Positions 46,449 through 59,078 of a stretch of 64,000 bases of DNA are shown here, in pieces. This DNA is from Pohlia nutans. Lineage: Eukaryota > Streptophyta > Bryopsida > Bryales > Mniaceae. Position 1 is the first letter of the stretch. Each line of letters begins with the position of its first letter. The DNA lies in assembly GCA_022496805.1 (NCBI GenBank), contig CM040089.1, positions 43,880,372 to 43,944,371 on the forward strand, written 5' to 3'. Both the position numbers and the translations under genes were made by a program. The notes beneath the pieces are model-generated. The model was not told where the DNA came from, did no database searches, and worked only from the letters and a program-made list of their open reading frames with translations.

Positions 46449-47578
46449 GTTTGATTTAGGTAATTTAAATATTAGCTAGGCTAGTACCTAACCACTTTAC
46501 AAACTAAGGTACAGGATCTAAACTATCTTTCCACCTGCTATATTCTCGAATATTTTTTATGTGCACTTTTAAATGCAATACTATATCTTTACAATGTTAC
46601 AAAATTCTATATAATCACATACATTTTAGGCTAAGACATGAATGACATCAGGATGTATTTTAATATTGTATATGAATATTTTAATAATAAAGATGAATGT
46701 TAAATTAATATTTTAATATTCTAGTAATCTTGAAAAAATGACTGTGTAAAAATCTTATAAACCACGTAATGGCAAAGAAAGGATTTTTCTTAATTAAAAG
46801 AAAGATATAAATGAACTGTTTATAAAGACAAACAGTTTCAAAATAGTCCAAAAATAATTTAGATAATATTCAAAAATATTCAAATTTTTTTGTTTAAAAT
46901 AGATTCAATTTGAGAGATCATTTTAAGATCATTTGTATTATTTTACAATTCTTCTTTAAACTACCTTTTTCTCTTAAGGGATCATTTAATTTTTACAATA
47001 AATGACTTCTCTAAGTTATAAGTATTTTTTGCAACTATTAGATTGTCTAAATTCAAATTAGCATAAAGAATTAATCACTCTATTGAAACACTTTTAGTAA
47101 TTTCAATGAATGGTGTAATAATTTAAATATAGTGTACAATTTCATATGTAATTATCAAGTTTCAATCTCTTATGGATCATTTTATAGTCTACTAATCTAT
47201 ATAAAACGAACTAGAATATTTATTATTATTTTTGTCGATAATTGTATAAATTTAGTCTCCATGTGGTTATGTATAGAGAAGAAAATTTCGATGTTCGATT
47301 TTGTATTCTTTAAATTTGTCAAAATGGAAGTGCTAAATTTATACTAATAAAATTCTCTTGAGTATATTTTATAGAGTAATTACACCTACAACATCTAAAT
47401 AAATAAGATTCTAGCGCATTTCAACATGTATTTTTCTTGGTTTTTTTTTAACACTACCGTACTACTGTTTCAATTTCGGCACTCTTATGCCGAATAATTA
47501 TTTTGATTTTGATTTTTAAGTTCGGCAATCTCAAAATATTGGAATTTTTGTAAAATATCCATGTCAATCTTTTGTTAA

Positions 47579-47960
47579 CCCTAAATCTATAACTATTTTT
47601 GGAAATTCAACTGTTTGGATAATTTTCAAACATCATGTTTTTCATTTTCTTTGTTGGGATAAACTTCATCAAAGTTATGGAAGTCACATTTTATAATACA
47701 TCTTAGTTTTGCTCTATACATAGCATAATAGAGCAATGGGAGCCAACACCCTTTTGCAATGGGACCACAGTCTAGTTAAAATTAGAAACTGAGTTTACGT
47801 GGCACTGACACGATAGTCCCAAAATTCATGGAATACAAATGGCATTCCTTCATTACTTAGAAAAGTGGATCTAAGTGAAGCTTTTCTTTCGATCCAATTT
47901 TCAAAAGGGTGCTCCATTGCATTGCTCTATTATGCTATGTACCCCTCGGGCCTTTAGGGA
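47579..47960. mobile_element. TTAA element family J, hosting a MITE B
   Basis: TTAA at 47575-47578 and 47961-47964; right end GGGCCTTTAGGGA. Internal sequence matches 49085-49265, which lacks the MITE B at 47719-47939. Confidence 0.8.
47719..47939. mobile_element. MITE B, intact, TA target duplication
   Basis: Ends CATAGCATAATAGAGCAATG and its inverse; 221 bp. The related sequence at about 49240 reads GCTCTATACTCCTTGAG without the element, while here TA (47717-47718 and 47940-47941) is duplicated. This shows a 2-bp TA target, as in mariner-type elements. Confidence 0.88.
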
Positions 47961-48293
47961 TTAAAGGACATGGCTTTCCTGATTTCCACACCCAAAATGT
48001 CTTTTATACTCTATTTTAAGCACGATTCTCTTTTTATTTACTTTGGTTCTATTCTAAAGAAGTATAGATGTATAAAATATGTTTGTTTTGGCATTTAAAA
48101 CACCCCATTTGGTTCAACGGAGTAGAAGTTATGAGCAAGATTATTCCAAAAAAAAGTAAGCATGTGCTCCGATCGACCATTTCCTGGTCGCTGCCCGAGA
48201 TCGATTTTTTTTTTTTGAATAAATTAAAATTATTTTCTAATAGGAAATCAAATCTACTTTTAACCCAATTTGAATCGTGCAAATCCAAGTTAA

Positions 48294-48872
48294 CCCCTAA
48301 ATGCCCACAGCCCTCTCCAGATTGGGCAGTTTTGCAAAGATGTATTATAAAATGCAACTAAGAGGGATATTTTGAACTTGATGTATGAATTAAAGTTATA
48401 CATTATGAATTTTAGATTCTATCCATGCGGTTAGATCTATGATTGCTATCACCAATATTTTTGTATAAATTTTGAAACTTAAAATTCAAAATTATTTTGT
48501 AATTTGATTACGAACAAGATATTGACAATTTGTAGATGAAATTTGTTGTGATGGGTTGAAATGTAATACTCTAAGTGTTGTGATTTTTGGAGATTTTTTG
48601 GTTGCCTAATTCTATGAGTTGACTTTTTGAAGAGCACTTTTGAACACTTTTGAACTAAGATTTTAGAAATTTTTGGTGAATCACTGCAACATGAAATGAG
48701 GCATACAAATTTCACAAATCATCCCCTTTCTTATCGGATCACACATGCATGAAGCTAACTTCCCATAAAATCTATAGTAAAAAATCCACACTACAAAAAG
48801 TGCATGACGGATGAGAAAGATTGGATGAAATCTGTACATCGTCCAAAAAATGAACGCCTGGGCAGTTAGGGG
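48294..48872. mobile_element. TTAA MITE family C
   Basis: TTAA at 48290-48293 and 48873-48876; ends CCCCTAAATGCCC and GGGCAGTTAGGGG; 579 bp. Confidence 0.9.
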
Positions 48873-48876
48873 TTAA

Positions 48877-50130
48877 ACTCCACCTAGGGAAATGTTTCAA
48901 AAACAAACACTTTTACATTGTCCAATGCTACAAAATTTACTATTTGGAGAAAGTAATGTTGTTCTTTTCATTAATTCTTTTTCTTTTTTTTTCCTTTTAG
49001 AATGAAAAATAAAATTCTAACCAATAATACCTAGTTTTGAATTCTAAAAATATAAAATGTAATTTTGGTGAATTAAAAAAATTAATTGCTTCTAAATTCA
49101 TCAAATGAAGATCTAAAACTAGTTTTGGAAATTTGACCATATGGATAATTTTCAAACATCATGTTTTGCATTTTCTTTGTTGAGATAAACTTCATCAGAG
49201 TTATGAAAGTCACATTTTATAATACATCTTAGTTTTGCTCTATACTCCTTGAGTCTTTAGGGGTTAAGGATTAAGTAGGCCAACAATATCTATTCCCTCC
49301 CAAAAAGGGTGAACAATATCTTTTTTTGTATAAATATATCTTCCACAAAAGACAAGGTTGTATAGGTGTATCCAAATTTATCCCCGAATTTCATGTTCAA
49401 ACTATGTATATTTTAGGCAAAATCTATAAAGGTCACTTTTGGAAAAAAAATCCGCAGTTAGATATAGTTACTCTCTCATATGGCAACTCTTGTTTTGTTT
49501 ATAGAGGTCTTGAGCATTAATAGACATTTGGAAGTTAGTCCAGTTTTTATACCAAATTATAAAAATTATATGCCTTAAAATTCCTAGTAATCATTTGTGC
49601 TATTTTTTATAATTTGTTTTTTATACATTTTAAATTTTAGTATAAGACTCAAAAATTACCTAGTTTGCCATAGGATTATTGTATTAAAAAACCCCATAGA
49701 TTTGTATGTTTCCTATAAAAAAATTATTAAATTTGATTTTTTTTTTTTAAATTATAAAAATATGTTTTTGGACTATCCAAAAGCTACAAGGATTTCTCAC
49801 ACAAACAAATTATAACACTTCATTTTGTATTATAATGCATTATAAGTCATTAAAATTTATAGCATTTAGGATGGGAGTTACCACCCCGGGACCATGAATT
49901 GGAGATCAAATTACCAAAAATACCGGAGCACAACAGAAAAAAACTCTACACCTCGCAAGTGTTTTTTTTGCCACACCCTTCAGTTTTCTAGAGTCCAAAG
50001 ACTGATTGAGGCAGAAGAAGTGAAATATAGACGGAGTTCAATTTTTGTGCAATAAAATCCTTCATTTTTTTCCAACAAAAATATAAAACAAAAGTGAGAT
50101 ATATAGAAGAAAATAGGGAGGGACATTGAC
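48877..50130. other. AT-rich non-coding stretch with a family J relic
   Basis: 49085-49265 matches the family J element at 47579-47960 and ends CTTTAGGGGTTAA. The rest shows no gene or repeat I can name. Confidence 0.45.
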
Positions 50131-50247
50131 CTAGGACACGGTGCAAGTGTCCTGTTGTGGTAAATGTCCCAGGTACTTGTAAAAATATTGAAATAGATGG
50201 TACTTGGGACATTATTTAATTACAATAGGACACTTGCACCGTGGGAC
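50131..50247. mobile_element. 117-bp hairpin MITE
   Basis: GGACACGGTGCAAGTGTCCT and AATGTCCC on the left arm pair with GGGACATT and AGGACACTTGCACCGTG on the right arm. Confidence 0.75.
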
Positions 50248-50419
50248 ACGTACTTTTTTCTCTTGAGAAAGAGACCTTTGAACAAACCTTCACATGAGAA
50301 TCAAAGAGCGATGGCAACGCATTCATAAGTGCAAAGGCGCAAGACGACATGCAGCTCCTCCCGGACGACCTCCTATCACGGCCGCAGACGATCCAAAGGC
50401 TCACACGGTTTTGGACAAC

Positions 50420-50700
50420 TTTCCCGTAGGGCTTCACGTTTTTTTTTTTTCCCTTTCGACCCCCTCCTTTTCCGCCTCCCCTCTTGGTTTCATGCCCCCC
50501 TCTGGCCTTCGGGCCGCTCCCCTCGTTACTGGCCTTTAGTCTTTCTCCCGAGCCCCCCCGGGTGCTTTCCGCTTCCTCCCCCTCACGGCCTGCCCCGGGC
50601 GATCAACGAGCCCTCCCCCCTCCCACCCTCGGGCTGATTTGTTTTCCTGCCTCTCGGGGCCGTTTGTTTTTCCTACCCCTCGGGGCTCATTAATTGAATT
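50420..50700. other. Isolated GC-rich, pyrimidine-biased patch
   Basis: About 280 bp of CCCCTCC/CCTCGGGGC-type sequence, unlike its AT-rich surroundings. Open in several plus frames, but the products are low-complexity Pro/Ser/Leu. I do not recognise it. Confidence 0.5.
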
Positions 50701-51015
50701 GGTTCACTCCCCGCGCATGGATTATCATCAATCAAAGAGCAAGTTCATGTGCCTTTCTTTGAAACAAGACAGCCACGTGGATCTGGATTACATAGTTGGG
50801 GTACCGGTAATGTGCACAAATCAGCATATCTAAACCCTAAACTTTGTATGAATTGAATATGACGATTCTGGATTAGTCTAGGCTCTTTGAATTTTTAATT
50901 TTTTATAATTAAAAAAACTTTATATTTTACTGATTTAGATTACCAGTATCATAAATCAAGGTTGGTGTAATTAGAGGAAATCGTATACCTTAAGCTTCCA
51001 GAGCCACTCTCAACA

Positions 51016-51203
51016 CACATTTCATTAAAACTGGACTACCGGACTGGAAAAGTGATGGGGAGTGCTCCCCTTCTCAATAGAGATAGGTTCCCAATTTTTC
51101 TATAGTGCTCTTATTCGTGGAATAATTGGGGACCTATCTCTATTGAAAAGGAGAGCACTCCCCATCACTTTTCTAGTCCGGTAGTCCAGTTTTATGAAAT
51201 GTG
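51016..51203. mobile_element. 188-bp hairpin MITE inside repeat L
   Basis: Ends CACATTTCATTAAAACTGG and CCAGTTTTATGAAATGTG; arms of about 80 bp pair almost fully (GGGGAGTGCTCCCC region). Confidence 0.8.
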
Positions 51204-51468
51204 CGCTGTCTCCATGAAGCACATGTACCCAAGTTAGAGAGCGGGTGATTATAGGCCTTGAAATTTGGATCGGGTGCAAACATAGTGGTGTGTGCCCCTA
51301 TAAAGACTGGTCCTTTGCGAGAGGGAGGCTAATTTGAACAAATGAGCGTGTGTTATTCTACTATAGCGGTTCAAGGGTGTGGAGACGATAGCTCGTGACA
51401 CCAAATTTTGGATGTAATTATAGTGGTCAAGGGGTGAATTGAAGGGAGAAGGGTGCGGATGCTCTTAA
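51204..51468. repeat. Repeat L, copy 2
   Basis: Same blocks as 41461-41885. Its left portion (about 50998-51009, GAGCCACTC) is separated from the rest by the hairpin element 51016-51203. Confidence 0.75.
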
Positions 51469-51904
51469 GAGCATGCCTACCAAGTAAGGCTGGTATCCCT
51501 ATCCCAACAGTTTTCATCCATTTTTGCCAGTTGGAACGCCCCACCCAAGCGCTGGTATATATCCTAAATGTCGGTGAAGTTTTTGCCAGCACCCGAAAAG
51601 TCTTTAAAATATGCAAGCCTTGATTTGCCTTTGGTATCCTTCGTTCTCACCACTGATTTGTCCGATTTTCTCCATTGCAAGCGAGGTTTTTGCCACACTG
51701 CATGTTTATTCGAATCTGCACCAGAATCAATGACACGAAGAACGACACAAACACATGGTGCCTATATGAACGAGTTTACGGGAGGGGTAAACTTTTGCCA
51801 ACATGGGCGGGGTGTCCTTTGATCAAGGCAACCGCTATCCCTTTTTTTTTCAACATAGTCCATCTAGATAGAGATAGTAGCCACCCCTACTAGTGGACAT
51901 GCTC
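51469..51904. mobile_element. PIF/Harbinger-like MITE (TAA, GAGCATG ends)
   Basis: TAA at 51466-51468 and 51905-51907; ends GAGCATGCCTACCAAG and CTACTAGTGGACATGCTC; 436 bp. A related left end occurs at about 41886. Confidence 0.82.
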
Positions 51905-52097
51905 TAACCTCATTTAAAATAGAGAATCCATATCCATAGAATTGGCTAGAAGCAACGAAAGTGCACACCTATTGAATTGTAATTGATTTGAGTACCCCTG
52001 CTTGAATTTAGAAAACGAATCTTCGTGCTATAGCACAAAGGACGGAGGGGAAGAGAAGACATTGTTACATTATGATATGTGTGCTGCACAAATCTCG

Positions 52098-52314
52098 ATG
52101 AGTAGCCCGAACTGGATCTTGTGATATTTTTAGCAATTTTGAGTAAATTCTATGTGTATTTATTTTGCTTAAATTTATTTATTTCTTGACCAACACATGC
52201 ATAGTTCTTCACCTATTCCGATGATATAAAATTTGGTCCCATCTAAATTAATTTTTTCACAATACGATGGATTGAATTTGTCATTTTAAAACGATGAAAC
52301 CTTGGACTTTTAGG
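52098..52314. mobile_element. Truncated MITE family A
   Basis: Right end GGACTTTTAGGGG followed by TTAT (decayed TTAA), with internal family A blocks (ACCAACACATGCATAGTTCT, AAAATTTGGTCCCATCTAAA). The left end is missing. Confidence 0.7.
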
Positions 52315-52586
52315 GGTTATAGAGTGTTTGTAGTAGGATCTAGAGCTTCAGAACCAATGAGTTCAGAACTTCACGTGTTGAAAGTGTCCAGTCACACGGG
52401 TATACATGATAGCAAATGTTCTTTGCATATAACATATTGGAATGTGATATTGGAGAGTGTAACAATAACATGTTTGAAATGTTTTGAAATTAGAAGTGGC
52501 AAACCAAAGGTTGTAACGGATACAAATGGAAACTATGCCGGCATTTGTATTGCTAGTTGTGTCCTACAACCAGGGCGCCATTTTAA

Positions 52587-52816
52587 CCCCTAAAGGACCA
52601 AGAAGCCCAAATTGGGCCTCATGTTTTTTTAGCAGTTTTGAGTAGGTCCTATGTGGACTTCTTTTTGTTCAAATTTATTTGTTGTTTGACCAACACATGC
52701 AATGTTCTTCACTGATTCCAGTGATATAAAATTTGGTCTCATCTAAATTATATTTTTCACAATATGATCAATTGAATTTGTCATTTTAAAATTGTGAATC
52801 CTTGGTCCTTTAAGGG
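52587..52816. mobile_element. TTAA MITE family A (opposite orientation)
   Basis: TTAA at 52583-52586 and 52817-52820. Ends CCCCTAAAGGACC and GGTCCTTTAAGGG. 230 bp, inverted relative to the copies at 12.1 and 16.0 kb. Confidence 0.9.
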
Positions 52817-52955
52817 TTAATTTTGTGCTCGTCATATCTTGTTTATCTGAAATATGTCAGTGTGTGCAGTGAGCCTAGTGAGCTATGACATAGCATAATA
52901 GAGCAATGGGAGCCAACACCCATTTGCAATGGGACCACAATCTAGTTACAATTAA

Positions 52956-54031
52956 CAAGCAATCTCTGAGTCAACCAAAGAGAGTTTGATGGGTGGCTTT
53001 CGACATATTGAATCTGGATGTACTTGAACAAAGCTTCCGCTTGGCATGGCCAAAACTTGGCATCTATAGAACTCGTAGCAACTTACAGAACCCCAATCTG
53101 ATGAGTTGTTCATGAGATATTTTTGGTGAGAGTTCGTCAGGTCCGGCCCATTGGACCTGGAATTTTCCGCAGTGGTCATTCCTTGAGAACTAATGAGATA
53201 TGGAAATAGATATTTGGGTGCACATGGGCATTTAAGGGTTAACCCTATTTAGGGTGTTTTCATGGTAGGGCGGCCAAAATATGTAGTTACAGGTTGGGTT
53301 TGTCGTTCTTTTTTTTTTATTCCGTAAATTCTGGTGGTCATTACAATGCAAATAAAAATAATTCTCGAAATCTGAATTATAGGAATATGGAAATTTTTTG
53401 ATAGAAATTATTTCGAAACAATTATTCATAGCATTTGGATCCAAACGTGAAAAAAAGGTGCGTTGTTACGCCTTAGATGTGTAAAGAGGTTCAAAAGATT
53501 CCAAGAAATATTCTAAAATATTCCAAAGATTCCAAGAAATATTTTGAACGATTCCAAAGATTCCAAAAAGATTCCAAAATTTCAATATTTAATATATTTA
53601 AACATTTTCCGGAATTATTGGATATAAATAATGACACAGTAATGGCAAGTGCTTTACATATTGTACATTTGCCTTTCGTGCAAAATCGTCGCCCTACCGT
53701 GAAAACACCCCTTTTACAACCGCCCCGTCTGTCCCTCAAATAGACCCAACATTTAACAAGCCATACAATCTACATGAGATTCCAATTTGCATTGAATTGA
53801 GTCATTGACATGACATGATTCGGCCTAAACTCAGCTTTTGAGGCATGACCCACTCTATAATGTGCTCAACTTTGGAGCTTTCATTGTATTCCAAACTGCT
53901 TGCACTTTCTAATATGGTATATAATCCAATTATGTAAACTACACTTTGGGTTTTCAATTTCCGGATTCAACCAAGTTTGTTGGAACCATCAAAATCAGTC
54001 ATTTCTCTATGGTTGACTCAGAGTTTGCTTG
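52956..54031. mobile_element. TTAA-flanked element with CAAGCAAACTCTGAGTCAAC ends
   Basis: TTAA at 52952-52955 and 54032-54035. The roughly 30-bp inverted ends are CAAGCAATCTCTGAGTCAAC and the inverse of CAAGCAAACTCTGAGTCAAC. 1076 bp. The ends differ from the CCCCTAAA families. It holds a further element at 53252-53710. Confidence 0.75.
53252..53710. mobile_element. Element with GGGTGTTTTCATGGTAGGGC ends (459 bp)
   Basis: Left GGGTGTTTTCATGGTAGGGC and right GCCCTACCGTGAAAACACCC. The left end matches that of the 3.6-kb element at 31428 including the CCAAAAT(A/G)TGTAG that follows, so it is a short relative. No exact flanking duplication was seen. Confidence 0.75.
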
Positions 54032-54540
54032 TTAAAAACTAAGTTTACGTGGCAATAGTCCCAAAATTCATGGAATAGAAATGACATTCCTTCATTGCTT
54101 AGAAAAATGGATCTAAGTGAAGATTCTCTTTTGATCCAATTTTCAAAAGGGTGCTCCATTGCACTGCTTTATTATGCTATAGAGCAAGCTCACAAAGATG
54201 ATTTTTTTTTGGAAATTATTAGTAATTTTTGTCTAATTTTACATATACTAATTTTTACAAGTGTAGAAAAATTACCAATTTTCATGTGTCTAAATTGTTT
54301 TTGGTTAATCAAGTGCGAACTGTAAAAGGAGAAACAACGGGCCTTGTAATCAAATTCTTTCAAAGTCACTCTCAAATGATATAAGATAAGAACTTGCAAG
54401 CCCACGTAAATTTTCACTACATTGTATTTTCAATAGATTTTGGTGCACAATTGAGTATAAAAAATTATCTTATTTTGAAACGTGATCAACCAAATAAGTT
54501 AGAAGGTCAACTTAAGGCCCTTGAAAATTTAACCCTTTAA

Positions 54541-55089
54541 CCCCTAAGCGTGCAAGGAGCCCCGTGGGGCCATGCTTGGTCATTTTTTAGTTAAACGGTG
54601 AATTTCACCTAGTTCCTAATTTCAAATGAAAATGGTCCCAACTAAAAAAGTGTGGGGGGGCTATCTTCTACTTTCTAATCCAATTTACCATTCTAAAAAA
54701 TTGATAAAATTACGTATTTTATAGCACTTTAAATCTCAAAACCCTAAAATTCCAATATACATAGTATAAAAAGTTTTTCTATCGAATTTCTTTTTGTGTA
54801 AGCTCAAGAAGCATGCCACCTACACCTTGTTGTTCATCACTACTATTTACATTTTCCCTAAAAATTTCATACTATTTTAATCATTTTTGAAATTACTATG
54901 ATTTTTACATGAAAAAGCTTTGAAAAGTCTTATAAAATTCATTTATATTTACATAATTATGAAAAAAATCAGAGTAAATCGGTTTAACAATAGCTTATAT
55001 GAGAAAAATACCAAAATAATATAATATATTTTAAAATGTGAGGAATTGATGAGGTTTGACCGGGTAATTGTAGTGTGAACGCTTAAGGG
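54541..55089. mobile_element. TTAA MITE family E
   Basis: TTAA at 54537-54540 and 55090-55093; ends CCCCTAAGCGTGC and ACGCTTAAGGG; 549 bp. Confidence 0.9.
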
Positions 55090-55093
55090 TTAA

Positions 55094-56227
55094 GGCCCAA
55101 GAGGCCTAAAAGTGGCTCTTCTTTGGTCAAACTTAGTTTTCACTTTGAAAACAATCTTTTTTTCATTTGAGTTGAGCTAACAAAGTAAAGATAATCAAGT
55201 CTAATTTCTATTCCACTTTACGATTCATCAAAATTCCAATTATTGAATCTTTTATAGCAATTACCAATTCAATGGGTTAAGAGCCAATTTGTTCTTCAAC
55301 ATAGTTTTCCGATCGATTTTTTCAAATTAAAACTTTATGTAACTTTTGAACATACTAAAGTGTTTTTAATTGTGATTTACACCCAAGGTAAAATTTTCAT
55401 CAATTTTGGATACTTATTGTAATTAATACCGTACCGTGGAAGCACCTTTGGCGCCCCTCCGCTGAATATTTATTATTTTCCTTAAAAAAGCTTCTGGAAA
55501 AACAAATATTCCCTGAAATCAGTTTTTTTTCCCTTACAATTTAAATAATAATAATAATTTCTTGAAAATTTTGGAATTTGTTTTTAGAACTATTTTTTGC
55601 CGAAGGTGCTTCCAAAATACGATATGATTTTTTGAAGACTTAAAGCTTAAGAAAATCATAATAATTTCAATTTCCAAGATAAAATTATGAAAAAAATCAA
55701 AATTTGTAGTAAACATGTAGGTTCATCTATGAAAAATATTTTCAAAATATTTTTCTGAAATTTAAAACGAGAAATTTTTGGGGGCTTGATTACGCATGGT
55801 AGACATATTTATTTTGATTTTTTTAACTAAGAGAAGTTGCACAATCAAATAATCTTTCATGTCTAAAAATAATTTTGTAATTTGAAGTTTTTTTTCTTGG
55901 GTTATGCACATTTATGTAAAAGTAATTTAACCGGTGAGTAAGAGTGAGATGATAAGAAGTGAGAGGAGTCATACATATCCCACATGCATTGTTGGCACTA
56001 GTGCACCACATTTTTGTATAAAGCACAAGGCATTATCCCTCCATAATTCACACTTATGAAAATTCCATACATTTTTTATGTATTACTTTGTTATGGCAGA
56101 ATATCATTTTTAAATTGAACAAAAATCCAAAATTTTATTAATTTCGTATTTTTAATGTTGAATCAACTTTTTCCACTTTAATTAAATATTCAGTAAAAGT
56201 GTGTAGGACCTCTTACTAACCTACAAC

Positions 56228-56259
<32 letters not shown>

Positions 56260-57187
56260 GAAGATTTATTTGAATATATTTTTAAATTTTAAATATAAAT
56301 AAATTGAAGTTTATTTCTATTGAAAGAAAACCAAACATACATTGAATTAGATATCAAATCGAAAGGTTTTCATACACAAATCTATATCCAACTTATAATT
56401 ATCAAAATTGTGCACATTAGGAACAATTGAAAGTTCACATTGTGAATAGTGATAGTAGTGATAAAAGCCTTGATACTTTTAGGATGAAGGAATAACATCC
56501 TTGAGCTCCCTTGGCTTGGTCCCTTTTCTATAGTGCTACTTTGAAGAATGATGCTTCTAAAGTAGGACTAAGTACCTTCAATTCAAAAAAGAAAAATTTG
56601 TAGAAATGAGACTATATGAAAGGGGCCTAGTTGAAACAATTCAAGAATGTTACAGGATTTATGGTTTTAAAATGTAGATTTATTTGAATAAATTGAGAAA
56701 GAAGATTCAATTTTGACTTTTAATATTTTACTCAATCCTTTGTCTAATATCCAATTGTTTGTAATTTATGAGCATTTGAAGAGCTACTCGTCTATTTGTT
56801 TGCAACTTATGAGCATTCATAACGTTCTTTAGCCCTTCTACTGTTGACCTCAGAATCTTGGCCACTATTCCCGAATCACTGTAGCAGATTCGGAATCATA
56901 GGCAAGTCCACATCATCTTTAGCTAAAGATTGGATGGTGAAACATTGTATTTAATGTTAAAGCTTCTATAGTGCTACTCTTGAAAAAGGTGGACTCCACT
57001 AACTACTAAAGAACCTTATGTTTGAAGAGCCACTCCTCTAACCCCAGTGGTTTGTTTTTGGGTATTTTCTCACACAACTTGACACCATTTGTTTTGAGTT
57101 AGATATTAAATCCAAGAATTATCTAAAACAAATCCAATGAAATCATACTCAATTTTTAATTCTCGAAATTTTATGCACAATCAGTGA
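55094..57187. other. AT-rich non-coding stretch
   Basis: Two kilobases with short ORFs only, one (AT)n run and no recognised element or gene. Confidence 0.45.
56227..56260. repeat. (AT)n microsatellite, about 34 bp
   Basis: AT dinucleotide run within AT-rich non-coding DNA. Confidence 0.9.
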
Positions 57188-57191
57188 TTAA

Positions 57192-57729
57192 CCCTTAAAC
57201 GTACCACTCCTTTGTAGGAAAGTCAAACTACACAATTTAGCCTTCAAGATTTATCAAAATATATTTTGTAATATTTTTCATGCATGGAATTGAATGTTTC
57301 CTATCAGTCTTGAAATTCTCAGATTTTTTTGATTTAATACGGCCTTTTTAACAAATTTTTAAGTTAAATACTTCAATAAATAAATTTTATTACAAAAAAG
57401 CTTTAAAATTTTAATATTTTTTGGGAGCAGGTACAAATTACAATGGAGAATCACATGATATGTTTTCCATAGAAATTTTTTATTTAAATTTTGAAATTCG
57501 AAAGGTGAACATCCTATGTAGTGTAATTCAAACCTTGAGCTACAAAGCTTGCACAAGCAATAAAATACTCAATAATTGGAATTTTTAAGATTTGAAAAGT
57601 GGAGTACAAACTAGTCTTAGTAAACTTCATTTTCTTGGTTGGGTGTATTAGCAACAAAAGTCATCTTCAAGATCAAAATTGGGTTTGACCAACAAACGTT
57701 CAGAAACTGGATGCTGGGACGTTTAGGGG
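57192..57729. mobile_element. TTAA MITE family I
   Basis: TTAA at 57188-57191 and 57730-57733; ends CCCTTAAACGTACC and GGGACGTTTAGGGG; 538 bp. Confidence 0.88.
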
Positions 57730-58287
57730 TTAAAAATTCACCTTAGAAATGGTGATGATGGTGATGGGAAACTTTGAAGCATGCATGCAACTAGGAGTTG
57801 CCACCTCACCCTAACTCTAAGTGGTTGCCACCTCTCCCTCCATGATACTACCGGTTGTTTTTTTTTTGTTTTTTTTTTTGGTAATTTAAAAAATAAAATA
57901 AAAACACTACACTACACTACTTTTTGTTGATAGTGAGGGAGGGTAATTAGTGAAGGTGACACTAAAATGTAAAATCAATGCGAAATGAAGATTTTAGCCA
58001 CTCAGTAAAAATTTCAGCCCTCTCCAATTTCATGATTTTGCAAAATAGAGCGTGTCTTTGGAATTAGTACCACACTTTTAGCAAAAAGTAGTGTACTGGT
58101 ACCGGTTTAATGTACCAAAAAATCTTCCATTTGAAAAGTGGGGGGGGGGGCTTGACACAGCTTCAAATTCTTCTCTACTAAACATGAAGATTCCACCATA
58201 TTAATTAAACTAACAAAACCAAAAAAACAATCGTCAATCAAGGTTAAACACCATGACTGAATGAAAACATTGAAGTTTAATCCTTAA

Positions 58288-58855
58288 CCCTTAACTGCCT
58301 AAGCGTCCATTTTTTGGACGATGTACAGATTTCATCCATAATTTCTCATCCGCCATGCACTTTTAGCAGTGTGGAATTTTTACTCTAGATTCTATGGGAA
58401 GTTAGCTTCATGCATATGTGATCTGATTAGAAAGGGGATGATTTGTGAAATTTTTATGCCTCATTTCATGTTGTAGTGATTCACCCAAAATAATGAAGAT
58501 TTCAGTGTAAAAGTGCTCTAAAAAAAGTCAACTCATATAATTAAGCAACCAAAAAATCTCCAAAATCACTACACTTAGAGTATTACATTTCAACCAATCA
58601 CAAAAAAATTCATCCGTAGATTGTCAATATCTTATTCGTAATTAAATTACAAAATAATTTTGAATTTCACGTTTCAAATTTTATACAAAACTATTGGTAA
58701 TAGCAATCATAAATCTAACCGTATGGATAGAATCTAAAATTCATAATGTACAACTTTTATTCATATATCGAGTTCAAAATATCCCTCTAAGTTGCAATTT
58801 ATAATGCATATTTGCAAAACTGCCGAATTTGGAGAGGGCTCTAGGCATTTAGGGG
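58288..58855. mobile_element. TTAA MITE family C (inverted)
   Basis: TTAA at 58284-58287 and 58856-58859; ends CCCTTAACTGCC and GGCATTTAGGGG; 568 bp, opposite in orientation to the other two copies. The right TTAA seems shared with the next element (58860 to about 59073). Confidence 0.88.
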
Positions 58856-58859
58856 TTAA

Positions 58860-59073
58860 AGGTCTAGAGAGCCCTTTCCAGCCAGTATTATACAACAATA
58901 TTCCATTGTATTTGGCATGGTTCCACACCTCCTATGGGTTTAATATCAAAAGTGAAGTTAAAATTCACATCAAGATGATTTTAATGAGCTATTGGGGTCT
59001 CAATTTGGAACTTTCTATTTACAACAAATGTCAAATATACGCCAACGTATCTACTATCCCCATCAGCCCTTTA
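58860..59073. mobile_element. Short TTAA-flanked element next to family C
   Basis: Starts AGGTCTAGAGAGCCC right after the shared TTAA and ends AGCCCTTTAAGGG before TTAA. Termini are only loosely inverted, so this is tentative. Confidence 0.45.
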
Positions 59074-59078
59074 AGGGT

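Larger units (their letters stand above)
46449..48245. repeat. Large repeat copy 2, nearly uninterrupted
   Basis: Collinear with copy 1 (28851-36962) but without its insertions. It has its own TTAA element at 47579-47960. It gives empty sites at about 46520, 46685 and 47256. Confidence 0.8.
52889..54181. mobile_element. MITE B split by a 1.1-kb element
   Basis: Left part 52889-52951 and right part 54036-54181 match the intact copy at 47719-47939. The gap is the TTAA-flanked element 52956-54031. Confidence 0.8.

Noticed and set aside
50420..50700. Ribosomal RNA fragment
   Set aside because: GC-rich but no rRNA landmark was recognisable.
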